NCBI GenBank assembly: GCA_034401795.1
Contig: CM067373.1
Span: forward strand, 40,734,781-40,798,780
Direction of reading: 5' to 3'
From: Chaetoderma sp. LZ-2023a
Taxonomy: Eukaryota > Mollusca > Caudofoveata > Chaetodermatida > Chaetodermatidae
Length of the DNA stretch: 64,000 nucleotides
Shown: piece by piece, positions 1 to 64,000 of the stretch
Numbering within the stretch: the first letter of the stretch is position 1
How the letters are laid out: the number at the start of each line of letters is the position of its first letter
Position numbers and translations under genes: made by a program
The notes under the pieces: model-generated
Databases searched by the model: none
What the model was told of the DNA's origin: nothing
What the model saw: the letters and a program-made list of their open reading frames with translations, nothing else

Positions 1-3000
1 CATGACGACTGTCGCACACTGACTGAATTAACGAGATGAGTTTCTGAACTCTCTCCTGAGTAGGATAAACATATCCTGTCTCTAGATCGAAGAACATCCC
101 CAGGTAAACAAACTTCTGGGATGGAGTCAGCTCTGATTTTGGGAAATTGATCATCCAGCCTAAGTCTGTGAGAGTTTTCAAAACAATCTCCAGATTGGCC
201 GACAAACTTTCCCGGGTGTGCGCTTTCAACAGCCAGTCGTCTATGTACGTGTGGACTGCTATGCTTCTCCTGCGGAGGTATGCTGTGATCGCAAGAACCA
301 CACGGGTGAAAACCCGAGGAGCCGTGGAAATTCCGAAGGGCAACACCCTGAATTCCCACTGTCTGCCCTGGAATGCAAATCTCAGGAAGCGACAGAAACT
401 CCTGTGGATGGGGATGTGGAAATAAGCGTCCTTCAAATCTATCGACGCCGTCCACATCCCCCTCTCCAACCCCGCCAACACCGAGCGCACCGTTTCCATC
501 TTGAAACTGGGCGTCTCGATGAACTTGTTCAATGGCTTGAGGTTGAGAATCGGTCTCCACCCTCCGGTGCGTTTTGTTACTAAGAACAGGGTTGAATAGA
601 AGCCCGGACACCTTTGTGCCGGCTGAATAGCTCCTTTTTGTACGAGGGAATTTATCTCCTCCTCGATACACAACCTTTGCTCTGGCTCTCTCGGAATGGG
701 AGTCCAGACTGGCACTAGAGACAGTCGCGACGGCGGGCCTGTCATCCACTCTGGATGATACCCGACGGAAAGCCATCGCAAGACTAAACGGTCCTGAGTT
801 AACCGTTCCCACTCTTGCATGTGGTCGGCTAGCCGGCCTCCCACCGGTCCACCTAGGGACCGCGGTGGACACAAGGCATGCAAGAGCGGCACTGTCTCCG
901 TTGCCATACACACCGGAGTGGTTCTTACCGCGGTAAGCGTCCTGTCAGGACCGATAACCACGCCCAGATCCTCGCGCGCCCCGCCCCGCCCCGCGCGCAC
1001 CTTGGTGCGCGGGCGGCTGCCTGGCTGACGGCGCCTGAGGAACCTGCGCCCCCCTCGCTGCTGGCCGAATCGCACGCGGCCGAGGCCGACGCTGCGACGG
1101 TGGCTGGCCTCTGACTTGGCCAGCACCACCTCGAGCCTGCAGGGGACGATACGCAGGGGCCGCGGCGCGAACGTTAGCACGACGCAGCACTTCAAACTGC
1201 TCGCGCAGCGCCCTCTGGTTATTCACCAGGGTGACCGTCTCCTGGAGGTGGCGACATCCCTCACCTCCAAAAAGACCAGGACCCGTCATAGGCGTACGGA
1301 GTAGCCTATTGTACAGGTCCTGAGACGGGCACAGATTGTCCAGGGCAAACGTGCGTCTTGCCCGGACACTCCTGGTCACCGCCCGAGTCATACAGTCCAG
1401 CGCCAGGTTAATACCATCCTGGATGGCTCGCTGGACCGTGACCGGGCTTGGCTGGCGCGATGCGGATGCCGTTACTACCCCCTGTAACAGCTGGGAGACG
1501 TGGGACAGAGCGGCAATCGAAGCCCTCCCACTCTCCTCCGCATCACGCAACGCGGTATTCGCCGAACGCAACGCGTTCGAGCACAAGACCCCCGTGTCAG
1601 AACGGGAGCCTGGCCGCGCATCCTCACCCAAAGCCGCGCGGTCATCCACGCTGGGCTTGGGTACCACACCGTACCGCTGGTAATCCAGGGGCACGATGCG
1701 ACAACGCCTGGCCACCTCGCGAGGGGCCTTCGCGAGACGTCCACTCGAGTTAATGGACGACTCCGCCGCCTTGAACATGTCAACGACATGCTCCGCCAGC
1801 GGCAGAGAAGGCATAGCGTTAGCAGTCGGTTTCCCAGCTAACCACGGCCTGTGGTCACGCTGGCTAGGCGACTGCTCCACGGGCAGATCAGGCCTAACGC
1901 TCACCAACCACTGGCAAGCGTCAGACCAATCCTCCTCCGTGGCTAACTGCGAGCGCTCTACAAGACGGGGTCCTTCGTCTTCCTCCTGAGCGCAAGCAGT
2001 AGAGCTTGACGGCGGGTATGCTGATACACCTGGCAAGCCAGGGAAAACATGCGGGCCTGATAGCACCGGCATGACAATATCACTGGTTTGACCAGGAGCA
2101 GGCACCGTGGCAGAGCGCGGGGTATATACCGCCCCACCACGGGCCCGGCCAGCACCAGCAACACCCTCGGCAAGCCGAGGTATGCGGTACCGCTGGCCAT
2201 CAGCAGCGCCCTGGGCCACCACCTGAGCCGCGGACTTTACTCCAGGGTGAGTAAAACCGTGGAAGAAGCCGCCTGTATTCCCCGCGAGGGGTGCACAAAC
2301 TTCTTCATCCATGTCCACGTCGTCAGACGGCGACCCTAGCAGGTAATCCTCATCACCCTGGTCAGAAAGATTAGACCCCGGGTCAGCAAAGAGAGCTAAC
2401 CCGGGCCGACCAGGAACGGTGCCATAGGAGGTACTGGCCACCGCGGCGTGCGGATACCCCTGGACTGATAAGCAGCCCGCGGATTCCAGCGACAACCGTC
2501 CACGGCCCCCTCTCGGCGCGGCAATAAGCCTGCTGCCAGGGTCGTGGAACGCCCCCTCTAATGGGGCCACCTCTGGATCGTCGAACAACGGAAGCGGTCT
2601 AAGGAAAACCGATCCAGAGGCGGGGATTACCTGCTCTGAAGCCGATGATGAGGACAGTAAAGGATTTGGTCCAGGAAGCATGCCACGAAGCAACCCTGGA
2701 ACCAAATCCTTTATTGTCCTCTTCATCTCTCCCAACATCTCGGTCCGGAAGGCCTCCATATCCACCGCGGACGAGACCTTCCCCTTACCCTTCCTACTTA
2801 CAACCTCTCGTTTCCGCTTCTTCTTCTTCTCCTCCTCTACCACCTTGTCCGTCGCCTGTAAGCAGCACAAGAATTCGGACATTAACTCGCCCCCCCCAGT
2901 GCTTACATATGTCACAATTAACCAAGGGACCACAAGGGCTACATTGATAGCACAGATGAGGCCAGAACTTTTCATGTAGAAAACGTCCACAGGACGCGCA

Positions 3001-4105
3001 ACCCGGTCCCTGAAACAGGGCAAAGGACAAGGAGTATGAGCAACTAGTTAAGCTTAGAGACTCAAACCAACTCAAAGAGAAGGAAAACGATCATAAAGAT
3101 CAATATACATCAGAAACCAGCATAGCGCTTGAATTGCTGATAAATACATAGCCAGGCTGATTATGACGTCATTAATCCCGTGACAGGAAAAATTCGATCC
3201 CAACAAAACATCCAAGTGCAAGGACGAATTGTATGCTGAATGGATAAGTCGACTACACAACCATCAGATACATATAGATAACTCTTTTCTGGCAAAAATG
3301 TTAATTATCTCCCTTTGTTTGTTTACAATAATTAACATCACCACATTATCAATAACTAGATACCTGACACTTTGTATAGACAAACCATCCAACGTGACGA
3401 ACCGGAGAACTCCACCATCTGCACGCCTCTTAACTCTCTCCACCTCATGGGGAAGGAATTGGATCAAGAGGGCAAAGTGAGAAGACCTTTATACTAGGCC
3501 TCCAACTCACTGGACATAATTTTTCATTTGGTTAGATAACCTAACAGTGTTAGTAGGAAATGGAACCATGGTGGAGAGAAAACTAACTCTCTGCTGCTGT
3601 GATGTCACCACCTAGCGTCATACAGACCTGTGGACATAAACAGAAAGAGAAATTAGCCCTAGGTAGCACCGAGTTGACATAAACCAACTAACCAAGGCGC
3701 TTATCACGGTAAACGCGAGTCCCGGAAACACAATACACCGGGAAGAAAACTCGCTAATTTTACTAGAAGTCACCTGATTTAAAGGTCCTAAGTCCTCCTG
3801 TGGCGAAGTGTTCCTTCCTGCCATCCAAATCAGATACTATCACTCCAAAATAACACCAATTAAACAGTTTAAGAGTAAGAAAAGCTTATGCACAAAAAGA
3901 CATGTGTGTTCTCTCTGCCAATAATCTAGCAAAGAGGAAGTGCTAGTCTGCGCATGCGCGGTGGTGGGGCTGGCATCCGCCAGACTACGCTCTGACTCCC
4001 TGCCCAGTAGGGGCACCTAACTGTTTTAAATCTGAGTGTTTATTGAGTGAAAGCCAATATTTAGCAATATCAAAAGTATTAGGGAGGTAAGTATACTCTT
4101 GAAGT
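1..4105 (-). mobile_element. DIRS-like retrotransposon E1, cut by the window edge
   Basis: Read on the minus strand, the element begins with a terminal inverted repeat at about 3,925-4,105, followed by an untranslated leader, a Gag-like ORF (3023-945) and a reverse transcriptase region (about 850 to 1). RNase H, the tyrosine recombinase and the other terminal repeat lie beyond position 1. It belongs to the same family as E2: the terminal repeats share the run ending at the agtattagggaggtaagta core. As far as it is visible, E1 looks less decayed than E2. It sits in the host intron after exon 16, in the host sense direction. Confidence 0.9.
945..3023 (-). CDS. Gag-like ORF of DIRS-like element E1
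   Basis: This is a long ORF of 692 codons just upstream of the reverse transcriptase region of the same element. It has a basic lysine-rich segment near the start, a conserved helix-like block (TIKDLVPGLL) and an Arg/Pro-rich tail. The same ORF, in broken form, lies at the equivalent place in E2. DIRS elements carry a Gag-like first ORF here; no retroviral zinc knuckle is visible. The start is uncertain: an internal methionine (MEAFRTEM) is also possible. Confidence 0.6.
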   Translation of the reverse strand: MPCFRDRVARPVDVFYMKSSGLICAINVALVVPWLIVTYVSTGGGELMSEFLCCLQATDKVVEEEKKKKRKREVVSRKGKGKVSSAVDMEAFRTEMLGEMKRTIKDLVPGLLRGMLPGPNPLLSSSSASEQVIPASGSVFLRPLPLFDDPEVAPLEGAFHDPGSRLIAAPRGGRGRLSLESAGCLSVQGYPHAAVASTSYGTVPGRPGLALFADPGSNLSDQGDEDYLLGSPSDDVDMDEEVCAPLAGNTGGFFHGFTHPGVKSAAQVVAQGAADGQRYRIPRLAEGVAGAGRARGGAVYTPRSATVPAPGQTSDIVMPVLSGPHVFPGLPGVSAYPPSSSTACAQEEDEGPRLVERSQLATEEDWSDACQWLVSVRPDLPVEQSPSQRDHRPWLAGKPTANAMPSLPLAEHVVDMFKAAESSINSSGRLAKAPREVARRCRIVPLDYQRYGVVPKPSVDDRAALGEDARPGSRSDTGVLCSNALRSANTALRDAEESGRASIAALSHVSQLLQGVVTASASRQPSPVTVQRAIQDGINLALDCMTRAVTRSVRARRTFALDNLCPSQDLYNRLLRTPMTGPGLFGGEGCRHLQETVTLVNNQRALREQFEVLRRANVRAAAPAYRPLQARGGAGQVRGQPPSQRRPRPRAIRPAARGAQVPQAPSARQPPAHQGARGAGRGARGSGRGYRS

Positions 4106-4111
4106 GAAAAG

Positions 4112-4262
4112 TCTTATCACCATACATTGTCTATGTCCATAGTACCACACAATCTCAGTCTTATCACCATCCATTGTATGTCCATAGTACCACACAATCT
4201 CAGTCTTATCACCATCCAGTGTTTATGTCCATAGTACCACACAATCTCAGTCTTATCACACA
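4112..4262. repeat. Tandem repeat, about 58 bp x 3
   Basis: Three units share the phrase tatgtccatagtaccacaca and tcttatcaccat. They lie immediately beyond the end of E1. The stretch from 4,263 to 4,455 shows nothing else recognisable. Confidence 0.75.
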
Positions 4263-4464
4263 ATGTTACATAGCTATAACAGACACCTGTTCCTGAAAAG
4301 CAATCACAAACACACTGTCATGGCTGTTACCACCTTCCGTATTATAGAGTAATTTAACCTACACAATCAGAAATACCACCTCATTTGCCACAGCATCAAA
4401 GCTTACAGCTATAATAACAAGTTCATCTAGCTACATATAATCCAGACTGATTATTTCTGATGAG

Positions 4465-4686
4465 CATGTACTTGTACAGGTGTTTAATACGAAATAGCAC
4501 CTAATGAGCAGTAGCACCTACCTCTACAGGTGTTTAATGAGCAATAGCACCTACCTCTACAGGTGTTTAATGAGCAATAGTACCTACCTCCACAGGTGTT
4601 TAACGAGCAATAGCCCCTTCCTGTACAGGCGTTTAATGAGCAGTAGCACCTACCTGTACATGTGTTTAATGAGCAGTAGCACCTAC

Positions 4687-4700
<14 letters not shown>
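4465..4700 (-). repeat. 33-bp minisatellite made of the exon 16 end plus its donor, 7 copies
   Basis: Seven copies, read on the minus strand, each carry ACACCTGT(A/T)CAG then gtaggtgct(a/t)(c/t)tgctca. The copy nearest 4,690 is the real exon end. Of the six intronic copies, four keep GTAGGT after AG; the others have changed there. The period is mostly 33 bp with one longer unit near 4,490. Confidence 0.88.
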
Positions 4701-57899
<53,199 letters not shown>

Positions 57900-57999
57900 C
57901 TAAAACAACAAGACAACATATATAGTAATACATGTATATAATCTGTCCGTAGTATTAGCCGGATGAATGTAAATAACTGCAATAGGAATGCTCAATGGA

Positions 58000-58450
58000 G
58001 GGATTTGATCTGTCACTCAAGTATATGACATCATAATCAATGGACCTTTCCAAGTTTATCCATCTATCATATGACATCATAATCAACTACATGATGTGTA
58101 GGATGACATCATAATCATGATGTCATGAATGACTCGATATAGTCCATCTTTAACGCTTAATGACATCATAATCATGATGTCATGAATGACTCGATATAGT
58201 CCATCTTTAACGCTTACTACTGGTAGTCCGACACGTTGTACTAATTCTATGTCTTTACCATTTAATAAACATTCTGTTGAATATTTTGAAACTAATTTGA
58301 CTAGGCGCTGTTGCTGCCATAGTCAAATTAATTTCAAAATATTCAAAAGCTTACCTGTCTAGTTACCTAGAAATTTGGGATTCTGGGAATTCAGGGTTCA
58401 AAGTATGGTATATAAATCGATCTCAACGAGCATGGAGCATTGGTGGATCT
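58000..58450. repeat. Family B foldback, interrupted by the 58,451-62,091 transposon
   Basis: Left part 58,000-58,450, with a local duplication of cataatcatgatgtcatgaat. Its missing end (agctagaaatgggcgtggca to actggattgctctatt) is found at 62,092-62,138. This shows the transposon landed in an existing family B copy. Confidence 0.8.
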
Positions 58451-61400
58451 TAGTCTACCAGCCAAATCCGAAAAGAGACCTAATTTAGGAGTTAGCACAA
58501 GTTGTCTGGTAGAAAAATTCCAATGATACCAGCTATTAGGGTGGTCTATGTGGGTTATCACCAGAGTGGATGTAGGGTCTGAGAGCGGTGGAAACTTTTA
58601 TAGGCCCGTTTCCATGGTAACCAAGAGAAATCATCACAAATATATAAGTTTGTTCTAACTTTCTTCACACAATGGCTAGAAACATCCTTCTGGTGTTGAA
58701 TGAAAGGTATAAATCCCCTCTAATCGGTACTGCCAGTTACTCATTTGTGGGATCACTTATTCTACAATTATGATGTCACACCCATGGAAAATAGACTTTT
58801 TCTAGGAATTCAAACGTTTTCCATTTTCCCTGTAATGTCGGGGTATGTACTAGCACCTCAATATTATGTATTTTAGCAGCAATGCTATCTAGCTTATTGA
58901 AAATATATGTAGTACATGATATAGGCTCTTGAAAATAGTGATTAACCCTTAATTTCTATGATAACCCGTATCACGATTTTGAAAAATAACGAATGGTACA
59001 GGGTAATTTTAGAATTTACAGTTAAAGTAAATTATAAAAGAATTTTTACATAAAAAGTCATCCAGCAATATCTAAATCAATTGTAACATTGCTTCAATTT
59101 AATTAGTCATTGCGCTCATCTATATTGTGCATGCATACAATATTACATAGCACTGGGAGAATTCTAATAGATTTGACACTATTAGTCCTGTTAGTTAAAT
59201 GAGTAAGATAACTTAGCAGCCATGGACAACAGTCCACTCAAGTTATTGAAACCAAAAAGACAGAGGGTTAGTGTAGATCTAAGCAAGTGTATCATCTGCC
59301 AAAAGGAAGATGAACAGAAACTGAGGCACAGCTCAATTCAAGGAGTCAAATCATTTCTCGTTGCTTTGAAGATAACGAATGATGCTGGAATATGCATTCA
59401 GTATGATGGATTGGAATCTATAATACAAGTCAAAGACAACAATGAACTTGAATTCATTGAAGCACAGCCAGATCTATTATGGCATAAGAACTGCTACTCA
59501 TCATTTACATCAACAACAAATTTGATGGTTTTGCAGTCCCCGATTGAACCAGAAGAAGAATTGGCATCGACATGTCAACGACATCCCCGTGAATCATTTG
59601 ACTTTAAAACACTGTGTTAGTTCTGTGGCCTGAAGTCTTACAGAACAGATAAAAGTTTGGTCAATGTAGCGACTTTCGAATTCGGAAAGACTCTCTGAAA
59701 GGAGGGCCCAAGAGAAAAATAATCCTGAGCTTAAAAGGAGAATTGGAGGTGACTTCAACAAATTGATAGCATTAGAAACGCGATACCACAAAGCTTGTTA
59801 CAGTAAATATTTAAAGCCGGCAAGTCAGGCTTCGGCAGTTAGTTCACCACATGATGCCGCATTCAACGAACTTATCTCTTTAATAGAACCTGAACTTGCA
59901 AAAGGTAATGCCTTTGATATGACCTGCTTGTTAAATTGGTATCGTGATCTGCTAAAACAATATATGTCAGAAGATGAAGCCAACTTCTACACCCGCCAAG
60001 GTCTTAAGCACAAGTTAGAGACAAAGTGCAGCGACATCGTGCAGATTCAAAATCTTGGGCAGCAAAATAAACCAGATTTAGTTTGTCAAAGTAAATTGAA
60101 ATAAAGGATGTACTCAATAAGGAGGCAGAAATGAAAGAAATGATGACTGCTGCACAAGTTGCTGCAGATATACACTTGAAATGTGGTGAAACCTTTGCGT
60201 CTCGAGGAGGTATTCTCTTCCATGCAGCATTAATATTGCACAATTCAATAATGTCGCAGGAAGGGATATGCCACCAACCTCTAAATCCACAGGATATGTC
60301 TGCAGAAAATGCAGAGAAGTTGTTGGATGATGAAGTGTACACGTTTCTCCATTGGGTCCTTCCACGGGGAAGGGAAGGGTCATTGGAAATCATTAATAAA
60401 GATGATGTAAAACAGGCTGATGAAAGATTACATTGGCGTATTTTATCCATCGGCCAAGACTTAGTCTATATTGCATCATCAGGCCGTTGTAGAACACCTA
60501 AGAGTGTTGGACTCGGAGTTAGTCTACATCAAATGACTCAATCAGAAGATGTAGTCAAGCTAATAAATAGACATGGTCACTGTATTGGCTACGATGAAGT
60601 TCACAGAATCGATGCATGTCGGGCCAATCAGCAACTTGACAATGAACATTGTGGCAGGAAAGATTACAAGATCTGCAGGTGATAATTTCAACAGAGCTAC
60701 AGAAACACTGAGTGCTGCCCATCATGATGTTGTGAATATGGTACTCTATCAGGCTGTTGGTGATGGTGATGAACTGCAGAACTTGGGAAGCATCAATAGC
60801 TCTAACATTAGACAGAGAAGTATACATGTTTCTTTCCGCAATACAGTAGAGACACTAGTGTTATCATGACATCCTCGGTTTCCTGGTTGATGTCTGAAAG
60901 ACTCTCCGAAATGTTGTAGCCCACTGTGTAATTCTTGGTGCTTTTCAATAAGATTCAGCCATTTTTGTTTGGCTATCCCACTGAATGCTGAGGTTGAATC
61001 GCATCCACTGGCTGCGTGGATCACTGGTAGCATATAGCGAATACTTTTTCCAAGTTGGGTCGCTATGGTATGCATTGGAATGAATCTCTTCTTTTGTTGT
61101 ACACCTGACTTTGATACAGCTCTTTCAAGTCAAGTACCCAGCAGTATCGTGGACACATGGCTGCAACATCTGACTCAAGACACCAAAGAAGTACCCGGTT
61201 GACGCCTAATTTATATCTCACGTGTGAATTATGTAGAAACATTCAAGGATCAGCTTCATCATGATCTGACCCACGCTCTGGTACTTCATCGTGCCCGCCA
61301 AACACTACCAATGTATGTGCCAAGCGGATTGTTCAACAAGGAGATGCGGGTGTCGCAAAGATGATATTGTGTGTTCTGATGTATGTAAATGTTATGCTGA

Positions 61401-62091
61401 CAGCTGCAGTAACTGTGAATTGAATATAGATGACTCGTCCTCTGAATCAGATAAAGATTAATGATATGGAACATGAACTGACTTACACTACTGACCTACA
61501 CATCGTCCTTGCACTCATAGAATGATTCATTCTGTGAAGAAATCGCATTTACCAAGGTTGGAGCGGCATCAAAATTCATGCTTACATTTAGGCTGACTTT
61601 TAGGGTATGACTTCCAAAATGATGTATTAAATATTTTCCAAATCACACATCCCATTCAATGTACCAATTTGATAAGCCAGACATATTTTTTAATATATGG
61701 GACAATATTGAGCTATCAGAATACGAACCAGAACACAGATTTTTACAAAATTATTATGGTAAACGTGAAAATATGAGAAAAAATAAAAGTTTTATGTTTG
61801 TGATGTCATAATTATATGCAAATTATTCACAAAACAAGAATAATTGTTACCGCTAGCTTGATGACTATGAGGCCTTTAATTTAACACCAGAATTGTCTTT
61901 CTAACCACAAAAATAAGACAGTTATGATAGTTAAGCATATTTCTTTGCGGTAATTGATCATGGTTACTTTCAGACCCTATATCCACACAGGTGATGACCG
62001 CTATAGATCCCCCTAACAGCTGGTACTATTGGCATTTTTCTACCAGACCACTTGTGCCATGGTGACGAACCCAGATTTGGCTGGTAGACTA
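58451..62091 (+). mobile_element. DNA transposon with about 350-bp inverted repeats
   Basis: The sequence from 58,451 (TAGTCTACCAGCCAAATC) is mirrored at 62,091 (GATTTGGCTGGTAGACTA). Likeness continues, with gaps, for about 350 bp (58,451-58,815 against 61,735-62,091). The 3.6 kb interior holds one plus-strand gene. TTA occurs at both junctions, but the exact target duplication cannot be settled by eye. The host sequence on either side is one family B repeat. I cannot assign the superfamily. Confidence 0.78.
59222..61462 (+). pseudogene. Transposon-borne gene with H-x3-C-Y and CXC-type cysteine motifs, broken and partly inverted
   Basis: The first part (59,222-59,620) encodes CIICQK and LLWHKNCYSSFTS; a stop follows at 59,618. 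A second tract (59,763-60,104) has RYHKACYSKYL and a third (60,131-60,682) RGGILFHAALILHNS and GHCIGYDEVHRID. A fourth (about 60,650-60,870) has DNFNRATETL and MVLYQ after a frameshift. About 60,870-61,120 is coded on the opposite strand (FIPMHTIATQLG, then HAASGCDSTSAFSGIA). The plus strand resumes with a cysteine-rich end, CSTRRCGCRKDDIVC and CKCYADSCSNC, and a stop at 61,462. I recall this combination (HALTGCDTTSAF-like box plus CXC tail) from unnamed proteins abundant in marine invertebrates. Lying within inverted repeats, it is a candidate transposase or accessory gene; no catalytic DDE triad was recognised. Confidence 0.7.
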
Positions 62092-62154
62092 TTAGCTAGA
62101 AATGGGCGTGGCATAGCTGGAACTGGATTGCTCTATTTTACCACCCCATTGTTA

Positions 62155-62365
62155 ACTCTTTAATGTCTAAATTTGGTCAAGATAATCCAAATATTTCCTT
62201 ATTGAATGTCCATTGGCAGGCCTTGAGAAGACTATTTTTGAGGATTTGCCACTGTAATGGCCAAGCCAGTCATTCCAGTGGTAAATTTTCAAAACTGTTA
62301 AAAACAGTGACTGCGGCAGTCAGTCGGCACTAAGTTTTCTAAAATATTCTTCTCTTGGCCCACAA
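62155..62365. repeat. Foldback repeat family A with an insertion
   Basis: It has the opening actctttaatgtctaaattt, the arms gaggatttgccactgtaatg / ccagtggtaaattttcaaa, then a short foreign stretch before cttctcttggcccac. Confidence 0.7.
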
Positions 62366-62464
62366 ATTTCCTGTCTTGTCTGAGCAAACTTCTGTGGTTA
62401 CTTTTGCATGGGAGTTGTTGCACTTCTTATGATAGAAATATTTGCCAACAAAGACAATGTTTCA

Positions 62465-62555
62465 AAATCAATGGTGGATTGAACCCACAACTAATGGCAG
62501 CGCCTAGCATCACAGCCCACAAACATTACCACCAGACCATCAAAAAATTGATCAA
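62465..62555 (-). repeat. tRNA-like SINE fragment
   Basis: On the minus strand it has tggtctggtggtaatgtttg and gtgggttcaatccacc, the same unit as at 7,612-7,785. Confidence 0.6.
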
Positions 62556-62579
62556 TCAAAATTCAGAAAAAATGTCCAG

Positions 62580-62735
62580 AGGGTAGCAGCTTAGGATCGT
62601 TCCAGCCAAATTTGGTTGAAATCAGTCAAACCATTAAGAAGACGCGATTTGACGGATGACGGATGTACGGATGATGGATGGCTGCCATGGCATAAGCTCC
62701 CTTGGCCTTTCAGGCCAGGTGAGCTAATGATTCGA
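62580..62735. repeat. Family C 3' end fragment
   Basis: It has gttccagccaaatttggttg, gacggatgacggatg and ccaggtgagctaatga, the usual family C tail. Confidence 0.7.
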
Positions 62736-62978
62736 TATAAGTCCATTTTTAACGCTTAATAGTCCGACACGTTGTATGAATTATATGTCTTTACTATTTA
62801 ATAAACATTCTGTCAAACATTTTGAAACTAATTTGACCAGGCAGCAACAGCACCCAGTCAAATTAGTTTCAAAATATTTGACAGCTTACATGTAGTTTTC
62901 TGGAAATTGAGTCAGTATTTCAGAGATCGATCGATCCCAACACGAGGGAGGTGTGGTGGAGCTGTCCATTACATTAAT
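62735..62978. repeat. Family B foldback, lacking its start
   Basis: It has cgacacgttgtatgaatt, the arms cattttgaaactaatttgac / tcaaattagtttcaaaata, gagatcgatcgatcccaaca and gaggtgtggtggagct. 62,980-63,475 shows nothing recognisable. Confidence 0.78.
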
Positions 62979-63479
62979 GAAATCTACTCGACATAATTCA
63001 TTGAACCAGATTATAAAATACTACAACAATATATTAACTGTATTATGTAGTTTTATTTGACAGCACATCCATCAAACATCTATATGAAAATATGACATCA
63101 GCCGGTGCAGCCGTAAAGAGCTGTAATCACTGAGGTCTGATGATAAACACTAATAATAATATGCATTAATTAATTAGGTCTCATTGGTGTCCGCTGTTCA
63201 ACAAGGCACTTTCATTGATTAGATTTCAGGGTAAAATCCATACAGTTTACAAACATACAGAGACAGTAAAACTGTGTTTGAATTGTAGCGATGACTTGCA
63301 TGCAAGCTTTGGGTCTGAATAACTTGTCTTGAAACGAGTCAAATAACTATGCATGAATGGGTGGATTGATGAACAGACGGGTGGTTATACACAGGCATGA
63401 AAATCTAGCACAGGATCAAGCATCTTTGTATAATATATTCATAGGAAATACGCTAAGCGTATACATTCAAACACTAAGA

Positions 63480-63780
63480 AATGGATGGATGGATGATGGA
63501 TGGATGGATGGATGGGTGGGTGGGTGAGTGGGTGCATGGGTGGGTGAGTGGGTGGGTGGGTTGGTTGGTTGGTGAGTGAGTGGGTGGGTGGATGGATGGA
63601 TGGATGGATGATGGATGGAGGAGGAATGAAGGGAAGCGAGGGGGAGGGGGTATGAGGGAGTGAAAGGAGAGGGAGAGAAAGAGGGATGGGGTGGAGCAAG
63701 GGAAGGAGGCAGGGACAGATGGGCATAGGGAGGGAGGGGAGGGAGGGAGCAACAATGCGAGGAAGGCAGGGAGGAAGGAC
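63480..63780. repeat. Simple-sequence tract (GGAT)n, (GGTG)n, (GGGA)n
   Basis: This is a 300-bp purine-rich, G-rich run of short units on the plus strand. The Pro/His/Ser-rich peptides on the minus strand come from composition alone. 63,781-64,000 has no recognisable feature. Confidence 0.93.
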
Positions 63781-64000
63781 ATTCCTCATGATCACTGCAG
63801 AGGCTGAGTAATATTGATAATGAAGGAAGATAAACAATTCTCTAAATATATGAACAATAAAAGTACATCTACCCATTCTTACAGAAACATGTGAAAAACA
63901 TGTGGTGTGGATTAATTGGCATTGGAATGTATAGTTATCAATATGCTGAGAAAGAATGCTTATGATTGACAGATTTCAGATTACTTGTTCATGTAGACAA

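Noticed and set aside
1336-1841. Plus-strand ORFs of about 100 codons at 1,336-1,841
   Set aside because: They are shadows of the Gag-like ORF of E1 on the minus strand.
63439-63876. A proline/histidine/threonine-rich secreted protein
   Set aside because: It is a translation of (GGAT)n/(GGTG)n simple sequence and lacks any non-repetitive coding signal.

Overview
This is a 64 kb piece of an animal nuclear genome, most likely a bivalve or other mollusc. The reasons are long introns, 16 exons of one host gene, and dispersed repeats of a type I associate with bivalves (notably a long family that opens with ACAAGAGGCCCAATGGGCCT). It also holds DIRS-type retrotransposons, Penelope-like remnants and hundreds of bases of micro- and minisatellite. 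There is no sign of a prokaryotic or organellar sequence. The species call is inference.

The host gene runs on the minus strand from 57,899 down to 4,687 and leaves the window at both ends. It is the PLEKHH1/PLEKHH2 (nematode MAX-1) type of PH-MyTH4-FERM protein. I placed 16 exons with GT/AG borders, and every splice phase agrees, giving 981 continuous codons. In transcript order these are a coiled coil (exons 1-2), a long acidic and serine-rich linker (exons 3-7), a first PH domain (exons 8-11), a second PH domain (exons 11-14) and the start of the MyTH4 domain (exons 15-16). The rest of MyTH4 and the FERM domain should lie left of position 1, and the first exons right of 64,000.

The introns are filled with mobile DNA. 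Four DIRS-like elements, all on the host sense strand, lie at 1-4,105 (cut by the window edge), 12,646-19,470 (broken), 36,850-38,112 (a remnant) and 38,119-45,216 (young; its polymerase-recombinase ORF looks whole). Three show the DIRS hallmark of inverted terminal repeats plus an internal region complementary to both ends. There are also a 1.16 kb hAT-like non-autonomous element with an 8-bp target duplication (10,558-11,716), two Penelope-like 3' ends (54,185-55,213), a two-zinc-finger ORF remnant (55,205-55,910), and a 3.6 kb DNA transposon with roughly 350-bp inverted repeats that carries a broken CXC-tailed gene (58,451-62,091). Three families of non-coding foldback or long repeats (called A, B and C here) make up much of the remainder.

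The most striking signal is that minisatellites have grown out of the host gene's own splice junctions. A 91-bp unit holding the acceptor and first half of exon 7 is repeated about 21 times (31,076-33,080). A 41-42-bp unit holding the end of exon 13 and its donor is repeated 7 times (12,210-12,510). A 33-bp unit holding the end of exon 16 and its donor is repeated 7 times (4,465-4,700). Most copies keep usable-looking splice sites, and use of the duplicated sites I read in frame would bring in a stop. Other exons have minisatellites that start 24-65 bp away. This window therefore suggests a link between splice-junction DNA and tandem-repeat birth that would be worth testing genome-wide.
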